Below, in pieces: positions 1 through 6,409 of a stretch of DNA of 7,601 nucleotides. The first letter of the stretch is position 1, and each line of letters begins with the position of its first letter. The notes below the pieces were generated by a model that worked only from the letters and a program-made list of their open reading frames with translations, was not told the origin of the DNA and ran no database searches. The stretch is from JBGQDM01 sp041495845. Its GTDB lineage: Bacteria > Acidobacteriota > Terriglobia > Terriglobales > Acidobacteriaceae. Where the stretch lies: the NCBI GenBank assembly GCA_041495845.1, contig JBGQDM010000129.1, forward strand, positions 1-7,601, read 5' to 3'. Both the position numbers and the translations under genes were made by a program.

Positions 1-1035
1 AGCATCTCCGACATTCTGGTCAACCGCTTCGACCGCGTCTACGTGGAACGAAACGGCAAGCTGGAACTGACTGGCCTGAGTTTCAAGGACAACCCGCACC
101 TGATGCAGATCATTGATCGCATCGTCTCGCGGGTGGGCCGGCGGGTGGACGAGAGTTCGCCCATGGTGGACGCCCGCCTGGCGGACGGCTCGCGTGTCAA
201 CGCCATCATTCCTCCACTCGCCATTGACGGGGCCTGTCTCTCCATTCGCCGTTTTGGCCGCGATCCCGTTACCGCGCGCAACATGCTGGAGAACAAGACC
301 CTCACCGAACCTATGCTGGAGCTGCTCTCCGCCATGGTCAAAGGCAGGCTCAACCTGCTGATCTCGGGTGGCACCGGCGCCGTAAAAACGACTCTGCTCA
401 ACGTGCTCTCCGGCTATATTCCGAACACGGAGCGTATCGTGACCATCGAAGACGCGGCCGAATTGCAGATGAAGCAGGAACACGTGGTCCGGCTGGAAAC
501 GCGCCCGCCCAATATCGAAGGCAAGGGCTCCGTACGGCAGCGCGAGTTGGTGATCAACAGCCTGCGTATGCGCCCCGACCGCATTGTAGTGGGCGAGGTG
601 CGCGGCGAAGAGGCCTTTGACATGTTGCAAGCCATGAACACCGGCCACGAGGGATCGCTGACCACGGTGCACGCCAATTCCCCGCGCGATGCCCTGGCCC
701 GCGTCGAGAACATGGTCTCCATGGCCAACCTGAATATTCCCGAGCGCGCCGTGCGTTATCAAATCGCTTCCGCCATCCAAGCCGTGGCCCACGTGGCCCG
801 CATGGCCGACGGCACCCGCAAGGTGATAGCGGTGTCGGAGATCACCGGCATCGAAGGCGGCGACACCATTGCCATGCAGGACATTTTCCAGTTCGAGCGC
901 CGCGGCATTGACGAGAACGGTAAAGTGCACGGAGTGTTCAAGGCTACCGGCATCAAGCCGCGTTTTGCGGAACGGCTGGCCACGGCGGGCTGCCGTTTGC
1001 GCACCGCGCTGTTTGATTCCAAGGTGGAGGTCTGA
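1..1035 (+). CDS. cpaF: Tad/Flp pilus assembly ATPase CpaF (TadA), 5'-truncated by the window edge
   Basis: This is a secretion ATPase of the VirB11/GspE superfamily that powers assembly of Flp/Tad pili from the cytoplasmic face of the inner membrane. The reading frame is open from base 1, so 344 residues are visible. CpaF proteins are usually about 450 residues, so roughly 100 N-terminal residues lie upstream; the GTG at 43 is internal. Visible motifs are the N-terminal core (SISDILVN, VYVER), an Asp-box region TIEDAAEL (residues 148-155), the Walker B region RIVVGEVRG (194-202, Glu199) and the His box GHEGSLTTVHAN (215-226). The C-terminal GKVHGVFKATGIKP stretch is typical of CpaF. The Walker A loop reads GGTGAVKTT (123-131), where the family has GGTGSGKTT or GGTGAGKTT. 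The Gly just before the catalytic Lys129 is Val128. tadB follows 4 nt after the stop. Family assignment is firm; whether this copy is catalytically active is open. Confidence 0.96.
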   Translation, partial: SISDILVNRFDRVYVERNGKLELTGLSFKDNPHLMQIIDRIVSRVGRRVDESSPMVDARLADGSRVNAIIPPLAIDGACLSIRRFGRDPVTARNMLENKTLTEPMLELLSAMVKGRLNLLISGGTGAVKTTLLNVLSGYIPNTERIVTIEDAAELQMKQEHVVRLETRPPNIEGKGSVRQRELVINSLRMRPDRIVVGEVRGEEAFDMLQAMNTGHEGSLTTVHANSPRDALARVENMVSMANLNIPERAVRYQIASAIQAVAHVARMADGTRKVIAVSEITGIEGGDTIAMQDIFQFERRGIDENGKVHGVFKATGIKPRFAERLATAGCRLRTALFDSKVEV

Positions 1036-1039
1036 GCCG

Positions 1040-2011
1040 ATGAGCGGACTTCTGGTGCTGCTGGTCTTTCTGGGTGTGGCCCTCGCCGTGTTTCTGGCTG
1101 GGACCCTGATCGAACAGCGCAAGGCGCGCGCTCGGATGATCCGCGAACGTCTGGCCGAGATTCAGGACCCCAGCAGCGGCAAGCGGGCCACCGAAGACAC
1201 AGCCCTGGTGCGCGATGAGCTGCTCAGCGAAATTCCCGCCTTCGATTCGATCCTGCGACGCAGCGGCCGCGTGTCAAATTTGCAAAAAGTCCTGGAGCAG
1301 GCGGACGTGAAACTACGAGCGGGAAATTTCCTGTTGCTGTGTTGCGCCGCTGGCGCTGCCGCTGGCTTTGTTGCCTGGTCCTTCAGTCACACCCTGCCCC
1401 TGGCATGGGCGGGGCTGCTGGTTGGTCTGTTCCTGCCTTACAGCTACGTCTCATACTTGCGCGGCAAGCGCTTCCAACGCTTCGAAGAATTGTTTCCCAA
1501 CGCGGTGGATACGCTGGCCCGCGCCGTCCGCGCCGGACATGCCTTCACGACCGCCATCGAACTGATCGCCAACGAGGTCGCGGAACCGGTGGCGGGCGAA
1601 TTCCGCTTGCTGTTTGAAGAACAGAAATTCGGCCGGCCAGTACGCGACGCCTTGACCAACCTGGCCGACCGGGTGCCGCTGGTGGACGTGAAATTTTTCA
1701 TCACCGCGGTCATGCTGCAACGCGAGACCGGCGGCAACCTGGCGGAAATCCTGGATAATCTTTCTTACATGATTCGGGAGCGCTTCAAGATCCTGCGGCA
1801 GGTGCGCGTCTACACCGCACAAGGGCGGCTTACCATGCTGCTCCTGATGATGTTGCCGCCTACCGTCATCCTGGTGATGCTCTTCATGGATCCGGGCTTT
1901 ATCGGCCCGCTGTTTACCGACCCGATCGGCCATACGCTGATTTTCATTGGCATTACGCTCCAAACTACCGGCTATTTCATCATCCGCCGCATTGTGCAGA
2001 TACAGGTCTAA
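1040..2011 (+). CDS. tadB: Tad pilus inner-membrane platform protein TadB (T2SS F domain)
   Basis: This 323-residue protein is one of the two polytopic proteins thought to form the inner-membrane platform on which CpaF acts. A first membrane segment lies at residues 3-22, followed by a basic cytoplasmic stretch (QRKARARMIRERL). Two further segments lie at about 97-114 and 121-142. The T2SSF domain at about 155-285 contains FPNAVDTLARAVRAGH and RETGGNLAEILDNLS, which are typical of TadB. Two more hydrophobic segments close the protein, at about 267-289 and 299-318. The ATG at 1040 is chosen because a GGAGG Shine-Dalgarno (1026-1030) sits 9 nt upstream and the first membrane segment starts right after it. 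The frame stays open further upstream, but that part lies inside cpaF. tadC begins 3 nt after the stop, which fits translational coupling. Length and domain order are normal for TadB. Confidence 0.95.
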   Translation: MSGLLVLLVFLGVALAVFLAGTLIEQRKARARMIRERLAEIQDPSSGKRATEDTALVRDELLSEIPAFDSILRRSGRVSNLQKVLEQADVKLRAGNFLLLCCAAGAAAGFVAWSFSHTLPLAWAGLLVGLFLPYSYVSYLRGKRFQRFEELFPNAVDTLARAVRAGHAFTTAIELIANEVAEPVAGEFRLLFEEQKFGRPVRDALTNLADRVPLVDVKFFITAVMLQRETGGNLAEILDNLSYMIRERFKILRQVRVYTAQGRLTMLLLMMLPPTVILVMLFMDPGFIGPLFTDPIGHTLIFIGITLQTTGYFIIRRIVQIQV

Positions 2012-2014
2012 CCC

Positions 2015-2923
2015 ATGGAACTGGCGCTGACGATCGCAGTCTTTCTCACCGTGGCCCTGGTGATCTTTTTCTTTGTGGCCGCCGTGGCCTTGCCCGCCTC
2101 AGTGCTGGGCGAGCGACTGCGCTCGCTCGGTTGGCAGCAAGCTCAGCGCAAGCCGCAGAAGCCGCAAATGCGCGAGCGCCTGGAGCAGGCCCTGGATCCG
2201 CTCAGCAAAGCGCTACCCATGTCTCCCGCCGACGCCACGAAGACCCGCGCGCAATTAATGCAGGCGGGATATCGCGAGGGACGCCACCTCACCGTCTACT
2301 ACGGTCTGCGGGTCACGGGCGGGCTCTTCGGACTGGCCCTGGTTCTCCTCACCGGCGCTGCCGTCGTCTCCCCGGTGCTGGTCATAGGAGTTCCGGCGCT
2401 GGGATTCCTGCTCCCGCGTTTCCTGCTCAAACGCCTGATCCGCCTACGGCAACGGCGGATTCGTCTGGGCCTGGCCGACGCGCTCGATCTCACCGTCATT
2501 TGCGTCGAGGCGGGCCTCGGCCTCGATCAGGCCCTGCAGCGCGTGGGTGAAGACTTGCGTCACGCTCATCCCGACTTGAGCGACGAGTTCTACCTGGTGG
2601 ACCTGGAAATGCGGGCAGGCAAACCACGCGCCGAAGCGCTGCGTAATCTCTCCGAGCGCACCGGCGTGGATGACATCAAGAGTCTGGTGGCCGTCCTCAT
2701 TCAAACCGACCGCTTTGGCACTAGCGTGGCCCAAGCTCTACGCGTCCACTCCGACTCGCTACGCACGGAAAGACGCCAACGAGCCGAGGAACAGGCGGCC
2801 AAAACCACCATTAAACTCGTACCTTTCCTGGTGATCTTCGTACTCCCCTCGGTCATCATCGTTACCTTGGGTCCCGCCATCATTCAGCTCTTCCGCACAC
2901 TCCAGCCCGTAGCCGGGCAATAA
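2015..2923 (+). CDS. tadC: Tad pilus inner-membrane platform protein TadC (T2SS F domain)
   Basis: This 302-residue protein is the second Tad platform protein, paralogous to TadB and expected to pair with it in the inner membrane. Residues 5-27 form an N-terminal membrane segment. A charged cytoplasmic linker follows (about 33-92), then a membrane pair at about 99-117 and 119-137. The T2SSF domain (about 155-285) carries LADALDLTVICVEAGLGLDQAL and the diagnostic QTDRFGTSVAQALRVHSDSLRTERR region, followed by AEEQAAKTTIKL and a final membrane segment (268-292). The ATG lies 3 nt past the tadB stop with only a weak AGG (2004-2006) upstream, so translation probably depends on coupling to tadB. 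No tadD, tadE or tadG follows directly; they may lie elsewhere. Length and motifs are complete. Confidence 0.95.
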   Translation: MELALTIAVFLTVALVIFFFVAAVALPASVLGERLRSLGWQQAQRKPQKPQMRERLEQALDPLSKALPMSPADATKTRAQLMQAGYREGRHLTVYYGLRVTGGLFGLALVLLTGAAVVSPVLVIGVPALGFLLPRFLLKRLIRLRQRRIRLGLADALDLTVICVEAGLGLDQALQRVGEDLRHAHPDLSDEFYLVDLEMRAGKPRAEALRNLSERTGVDDIKSLVAVLIQTDRFGTSVAQALRVHSDSLRTERRQRAEEQAAKTTIKLVPFLVIFVLPSVIIVTLGPAIIQLFRTLQPVAGQ

Positions 2924-2955
2924 TGTGGGAGCAGTCCTGTGGCGGTGATCTCTAG

Positions 2956-3348
2956 ATGTCCCGGCAGACGCGGCTGGCCCGCGCTTTTAATTCGACTCGG
3001 CAAACCCCCCTGGCAACGCGGGTAAAGCTCGCCGACACGCACTGGAGCCGGCTGCGCGGACTTCTGGGTACCTCCGCCAAGCAATTTGGGGAGAGCTGCG
3101 GCCTGTGGATCGTTCCTTGCCATGGCGTCCACACTTTAGGTATGTCCTATGCGATTGACGCCATCTACCTGAGCCGTGAGAACTTGGTCGTGCACGTGGA
3201 AGAAAACCTGCAACCCTGGCGCGTGGCCCCGATCAGAAAGAAGGCGGCCACCGTCCTGGAACTGCCCGCCGGAACCATATTGCGCACTGATACCCGGCAG
3301 GGCGACCAGATCGAGATTAAACTGGGTGAGGAAGCAGCCAACGCTTGA
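2956..3348 (+). CDS. DUF192 (UPF0127, COG1430) family protein
   Basis: This is a 130-residue protein of the DUF192 family, a small single-domain fold of unknown biochemical function. Diagnostic stretches are VKLADTHWSRLRGLLG (residues 23-38), GLWIVPCHGVHTLGMSYAID (49-68), VVHVEENLQPWRV (78-90) and VLELPAGTI (100-108), ending in a GDQIEIKL strand. No signal peptide or membrane segment is visible, so it is probably cytoplasmic, whereas many DUF192 members carry a signal peptide. ATG 2956 is the earliest possible start, because an in-frame TAG immediately precedes it (2953-2955). A GGTGA (2944-2948) serves as a modest ribosome site. It lies 32 nt after tadC and overlaps the next start codon, so it is probably co-transcribed with the Tad genes. 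I recall DUF192 genes beside Tad genes in other bacteria, but a role in pilus assembly is inference only. Confidence 0.9.
   Translation: MSRQTRLARAFNSTRQTPLATRVKLADTHWSRLRGLLGTSAKQFGESCGLWIVPCHGVHTLGMSYAIDAIYLSRENLVVHVEENLQPWRVAPIRKKAATVLELPAGTILRTDTRQGDQIEIKLGEEAANA
3328..3332 (+). promoter_or_regulatory. Ribosome binding site supporting the TTG start of the TonB-like gene
   Basis: GAGGA, extended to GAGGAAG at 3328-3334, lies inside the end of the DUF192 gene, about 12 nt before TTG 3345. An in-frame stop at 3327-3329 leaves TTG 3345 as the first start codon in the frame. The next candidate, GTG 3369, has no purine-rich site. The spacer is slightly long. Confidence 0.5.
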
Positions 3349-5210
3349 GTGACGGCCCAAAACTTCTGGTGGAATGGTCCTCGCCCTGGCGCGAGTTTGT
3401 CACCTCCATTCGCCCCGCTCTCCGCCGTTCGCCGGAAAAACTGGCTGGCGAAGCGCGTACCAGCATCTTCCCCGTCCTCGGCATGAGCAGCGCCTGGCTG
3501 CTGGAATTGCTGCTGCTCTTTCTGATCATCGTGCTACCCGACAAACTCGCCTGGCTCCATCCCTACAACCCTCCACCGATTCCTCACTACGACGTCATCT
3601 ACTATTCCGGCGACGAATTGCCGCAAACCTCGGACAAAGGCGGCGCGCGGCACGGGCGCTCCGGCCGGAGCGGTGGACGGGAAGCCTTCCATCGTACCCA
3701 GACGATCCGGGTGGCACGCGGCGAGTCGCTCACGGAACGCGTGGTGGATGCACCCCGGCTGAATCTGCCGAGGACGCTGTTTCCTGTGGCTAACTTGCTG
3801 GCCATCGAAAAATCTCCGGGGCCGCCGCCCCTGGAGGGTGTCCGCTCTTCCCTGGCAGCCGCCAACTTGCCCAAAATTGCGCCCGTGCCACCGCCACCCG
3901 AAACCAGTCGCGACGCCTTGCGCCTGCCCACCGAGCTGGTGACCAGCGTAGTTCCACCGACGGTTCTCGTTCCGCCGCGCGAAATGCCGGCAGCGCGTTT
4001 CCCCGTGTTCCGTTCCGAAATTGTCCCGCCGACGGTCTCTGCACCGGAACAGGAACGCACCACCCGCGCCGCCCTGACTCTGCCCCAGCAAAGCGTGGTG
4101 GCTCCACCGCCGACCCTTTCGCGTGAGGTGGCGAGCACGGCGGGGATCGCCATGAACCTGACGCAACACGATGTTGTTCCGCCGCCGGTGAGCGTGAATC
4201 CCGGCAGCGCGACGAACCGCAACCTCCCCGGCTTGAATACACCGGTGGTGCCGCCGCCGCCCAGCTTGAGCGGAGGCAGTTCTGCCACCGCCCGCGGGCT
4301 GGGCAGCAACGGCCGCGGGCTCGGCTCCCTAGGCGACCTCGGCTCGATAGCGGCGCCCCCCAACTCTGGAGGTGGGAACAGCACGAACTCGGCCGCGGTC
4401 ATCTCCAGCCGTCCCGGCGCGCGGGTCGGCGCACCCGCTACCAATGTAGGCGGTGCGCTCGCGCTCTCCCCTGCTGGCGGCAACGCTCCCGGACTTGGTG
4501 GTTCCGGCGGAGGTGCCGGTATCGGCAACAACGGTGCTGGCCCGGGCAGCGGTAAGACGGGCGAGGAGATCGGCGCCGGAAAATCCGGAACTGGACTAGG
4601 CGCGGACGGCACGGCTCGCACCGGCACTTCGCTCTCGCCCGGCGCCGGTGGGGCGGGCAGCGGCGTGCACAACAACGCGCCTTCGGTTCCTGGCATTTCC
4701 GTGCAGGGTGGAAACGTGGTGAACTTGCCCAGTTTTGGCGCCGGCGCCAACGATCCCACAGCCGTCGGCCGCTCCCCGATTGGAAGTAACCGCTCCGGGC
4801 CCGCCATCACCGTGGTGGCAACGTCACGCTCGGGCGGCGCGTTCAATTTTTACGGCGCGCTTAAAGGCGACCGTGTGTACAGCATCTATGTGGACACAAT
4901 TCTGGGAACGGCGGTGTTGCAATTTTCCGACCCGTCGTCAGTCTCGCAGCCCTACGGCGAAGACCTGACCGCGCCCGGGCCGCTGCGCACCGAGCTGCCG
5001 GCCGCCCGCGAACGCACCCGCCTGGTCATCTCCTGCGTGATCGACCGCTCCGGCGCGGTGAAGGCCATCAAAGTTCTGGAAGGCGGGAAATCGCCGCTCG
5101 CCGCGAAGATCGCACCCGCGCTGCTCTTGTGGAAGTTCACGCCCGCTGCGCGCGGCAGCCAGCCGGTGGAAGTGGACGCCATTCTCGGGTTCAATATCGA
5201 TACACGGTAG
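3345..5210 (+). CDS. TonB-family protein with long Pro-repeat and Gly-rich linker
   Basis: This 621-residue protein resembles the large TonB-like proteins of acidobacteria. Residues 1-46 are a basic, Trp-containing cytoplasmic N-terminus. Residues 47-64 (SSAWLLELLLLFLIIVLP) are the single membrane anchor. A Pro-rich spacer follows with recurring VVPPP units (about 140-310), then a Gly/Ser/Asn/Ala-rich linker (about 311-480). A folded C-terminal part has GAFNFYGALKGDRVYSIYV (498-516) and then a TonB_C-like region (about 548-619) with LVISCVIDRSGAVKAIKVL, LLWKFTPA and VEVDAILGFNI. A classical TonB would span the periplasm and pass proton-motive energy from ExbB/ExbD to outer-membrane receptors. 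Here the anchor lacks the histidine usual in TonB, the cytoplasmic tail is long, and YP at the domain start is LP (551-552), so energy coupling is uncertain. The TTG start overlaps the DUF192 stop as TTGA. It could instead serve as a structural periplasm-spanning protein of the pilus machine. Confidence 0.8.
   Translation: MSDGPKLLVEWSSPWREFVTSIRPALRRSPEKLAGEARTSIFPVLGMSSAWLLELLLLFLIIVLPDKLAWLHPYNPPPIPHYDVIYYSGDELPQTSDKGGARHGRSGRSGGREAFHRTQTIRVARGESLTERVVDAPRLNLPRTLFPVANLLAIEKSPGPPPLEGVRSSLAAANLPKIAPVPPPPETSRDALRLPTELVTSVVPPTVLVPPREMPAARFPVFRSEIVPPTVSAPEQERTTRAALTLPQQSVVAPPPTLSREVASTAGIAMNLTQHDVVPPPVSVNPGSATNRNLPGLNTPVVPPPPSLSGGSSATARGLGSNGRGLGSLGDLGSIAAPPNSGGGNSTNSAAVISSRPGARVGAPATNVGGALALSPAGGNAPGLGGSGGGAGIGNNGAGPGSGKTGEEIGAGKSGTGLGADGTARTGTSLSPGAGGAGSGVHNNAPSVPGISVQGGNVVNLPSFGAGANDPTAVGRSPIGSNRSGPAITVVATSRSGGAFNFYGALKGDRVYSIYVDTILGTAVLQFSDPSSVSQPYGEDLTAPGPLRTELPAARERTRLVISCVIDRSGAVKAIKVLEGGKSPLAAKIAPALLLWKFTPAARGSQPVEVDAILGFNIDTR
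3762..4274 (+). repeat. Degenerate Pro-rich repeat of about 24 codons within the TonB-like gene
   Basis: Within residues 140-310, a hydrophobic-Pro core recurs at a nearly constant pitch: PVPPPP (180-185), VVPP (202-205), IVPP (226-229), VVAPPP (251-256), VVPPP (277-281) and VVPPPP (301-306). The core valines are 22-26 residues apart. Several units begin with an NLP or TLP triplet about 8 residues before the core (N174, T245, N271 as NLT, N293), and NLP at 140 may be a more decayed copy. DNA identity between units is low, so this is an old or selected protein-level repeat and not a recent tandem duplication. Such segments commonly form extended, stiff periplasmic spacers. Confidence 0.65.
4275..4784 (+). 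repeat. Gly/Ser/Asn/Ala-rich low-complexity linker in the TonB-like gene
   Basis: Residues 311-480 are dominated by Gly with Ser, Asn, Ala and Thr, in short motifs such as GRGLGS, GLGGSGGG and GAGPGSG. There is no regular pitch and almost no large hydrophobic residue. It separates the stiff Pro-rich half from the folded C-terminal domain and is presumably flexible. Its high GC content and triplet bias create a long spurious reading frame on the opposite strand. Confidence 0.7.
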
Positions 5211-5237
5211 GGAGCGGACGGATCGGATCAAGCAAAC

Positions 5238-5963
5238 TTACCGGCTGGGAACACCCTTCGCGCCCACAATCGCCCAGTGCCATTCCTGCCCGAACTCAAG
5301 CGTTACTGCGAGCGCATCCTTGAAGACGAAATTCTCGTTCGGCGCCAGCGTTCCCTTCAGGTGCAGCAACGCCGGCGCGTCGGAACGCCGGGCCATGATC
5401 TGCACCGAACTGGCCGGGACCACTCGCGCCGCAATGGGCACGGCCGCCTGCACTGCCGGTTTCTTCCCTACCGCGAGGCTCACGGTGATCTCGCGAATTT
5501 CCCAAGCCGTGCCATTAAAGAGGGAAACCTGCAACGAGTCGCCGACGATCGCCGCTGGCCCCTCCAGTTTGGCCAATTCGCCGTCGGGCAGATCCTTTAC
5601 GGTCTGGTCGAGCACGCCCGTCAGCATCGCACCCTTGGCGTTATAGGACAGATTGCAGGTCACCGCAGTCGAGGTAGTGCCAAAATTCAGACCCACTTCT
5701 CCCAGCGAGAACCCAAGCGCAGCAGCGGCCTGGCGCCGGGCCTGCGCTTCCTCTACTATCTTGCCGAAGTTGTCGTTGTCCACAAACAACTTGGCGCCCG
5801 GCGATTGCACTTTGGAGCGGCGCAAATCACGCGCCAGATCGCCCAGCGGCACCGGGCCGTCAGGATTTTGCGCGCCCGCCGGCATCGCGAGAAAAACGGC
5901 GAAACACGAAAGTGCGAGTTGATGCCGCCAAGTCATTCCAGAGTGCTTCCGCCCCGCTTTCAT
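5238..5963 (-). CDS. Secreted protein of unknown function with a DNDN-type motif
   Basis: I cannot name a characterised family for this 241-residue protein. The N-terminus has a basic region and a hydrophobic core (LALSCFAVFLAMPAGA, residues 16-31), fitting a Sec signal peptide cut near A31/Q32. The mature part starts with PLGDLARDLRRSK and LFVDNDNFGKIVEEAQA (59-75), a pattern I associate with exported acidobacterial proteins. Residues about 98-165 look beta-rich (TAVTCNLSYN, LQVSLFNGTAWEIREITVSL), resembling small domains such as FxLYD, though this is only a resemblance. The rest alternates hydrophobic residues and ends in WHWAIVGAKG. There is no C-terminal anchor. ATG 5963 is the longest start, but no good ribosome site precedes it. 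ATG 5936 (Met10) would give a shorter, cleaner signal peptide and has GGAAG about 12 nt upstream. The gene converges on the TonB-like gene with 27 nt between stops and no visible terminator there. Confidence 0.75.
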   Translation of the reverse strand: MKAGRKHSGMTWRHQLALSCFAVFLAMPAGAQNPDGPVPLGDLARDLRRSKVQSPGAKLFVDNDNFGKIVEEAQARRQAAAALGFSLGEVGLNFGTTSTAVTCNLSYNAKGAMLTGVLDQTVKDLPDGELAKLEGPAAIVGDSLQVSLFNGTAWEIREITVSLAVGKKPAVQAAVPIAARVVPASSVQIMARRSDAPALLHLKGTLAPNENFVFKDALAVTLEFGQEWHWAIVGAKGVPSR

Positions 5964-6137
5964 TGTGCGTCAGGCGGCACTGCTTCGTCGCCGGCCGCGC
6001 AGAAGCGGAACTCAAGTGGTCAACAGCGTGGCTACCGAACCTGGGAAAATTCTAGACCCGGAAGGGGCCGAGAGCGGCGAACGGCTGGGCACGTTGGTAC
6101 TAGAACTATCGGGAATCGAACGGAGGCAGGAAGGAAG

Positions 6138-6186
6138 CGGGCGTGCGCGACGAAGTAGTGTGCGGGCAACGGGGCACGCACGCCCG
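6138..6186 (-). other. Strong 10-bp inverted repeat (hairpin) without T-tract
   Basis: CGGGCGTGCG (6138-6147) and CGCACGCCCG (6177-6186) are perfect inverted repeats separated by 29 nt. On the minus strand the hairpin begins 10 nt after the stop codon of the possible 40-codon frame and lies about 175 nt upstream of the secreted-protein gene. Neither side has a run of T, so it is not a standard intrinsic terminator. It may protect a 3' end, act as a weak terminator, or be part of the leader of the gene below it. Confidence 0.45.
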
Positions 6187-6196
6187 AACTTCAAAG

Positions 6197-6319
6197 CTAC
6201 AACAGGCCAGAGTTGCGAAACCGCATCACTGGATCGGCAATCGGCAGTGCCCGGCGATGAAACACCCAGCGCGCTACCGCGAAACCCAGCGCCACATACA
6301 CCAGATTGACCACCTTCAT
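6197..6319 (-). CDS. Possible 40-residue membrane peptide
   Basis: On the minus strand, ATG 6319 to TAG 6197 encodes 40 residues: a hydrophobic run MKVVNLVYVALGFAVARWVF, then a basic turn (HRR) and a polar tail ending in MRFRNSGLL. This could form one membrane segment of about 17 residues with a positively charged flank. Most codons end in G or C, as in the neighbouring genes, which favours coding. Against this, the only ribosome-site candidate is GGGGG, which is the 3' arm of the terminator hairpin, and the ATG immediately follows the T-tract. I do not recognise the peptide. It could equally be a chance frame. Confidence 0.3.
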   Translation of the reverse strand: MKVVNLVYVALGFAVARWVFHRRALPIADPVMRFRNSGLL

Positions 6320-6349
6320 AAAAAGCCCCCGAGCTGACGACTTCGGGGG
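6320..6349 (-). terminator. Rho-independent terminator of the metal-transporter transcript
   Basis: Read on the minus strand, a stem CCCCCGA / TCGGGGG (bases 6343-6349 with 6326-6332, plus a possible G-U pair) closes a loop of about 10 nt. It is followed by C and then five T (6324-6320). It is correctly oriented to end transcription coming from the permease gene, whose stop lies about 134 nt upstream. The T-tract is short, and its last T touches the ATG at 6319. Confidence 0.7.
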
Positions 6350-6409
6350 AGCGGAGTCAGTCCGATTTCAACTTAGCAGGGCTAGTCCGACTGGACAATC
6401 CACTTAGGT

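Noticed and set aside
3602..4846. 414-residue minus-strand reading frame opposite the TonB-like gene
   Set aside because: It is the antisense of the Pro/Gly-rich coding region: composition is nearly all P, G, A, R and S, with no domain. The sense strand has a recognisable anchor and C-terminal domain.
6040..6060. Possible -10 box TAGAAT (minus strand) for the secreted-protein gene
   Set aside because: There is no acceptable -35 hexamer 16-18 nt upstream; the nearby TTGACC lies downstream of it and has no matching -10.
6090..6130. tRNA-like T-loop on the minus strand (GTTCGATTCC)
   Set aside because: The flanking bases do not pair into a 5-bp T-stem, and no acceptor stem or anticodon arm can be built around it.
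5277..6158. 293-residue plus-strand reading frame
   Set aside because: It lies mostly antisense to the secreted-protein gene, which has a signal peptide. The plus-strand product is basic and low in hydrophobic structure.
6100..6190. SRP RNA-like motif (GGCAGGAAGGAAGC) on the plus strand
   Set aside because: It only loosely resembles the conserved GGAAGGAAGCAGC core; the facing half of the SRP loop and the long closing helix are missing.
5965..6309. 114-residue plus-strand reading frame with a GTG start
   Set aside because: It has an Arg/Ser/Pro-rich composition with no domain, no ribosome site, and it crosses a strong hairpin and an opposite-strand candidate frame. It looks like an open frame of high-GC DNA.
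6359..6390. Direct repeat AGTCCGA at 6359-6365 and 6384-6390
   Set aside because: Two 7-mers 25 nt apart, with no third copy or operator symmetry, are too weak to call a binding-site array.
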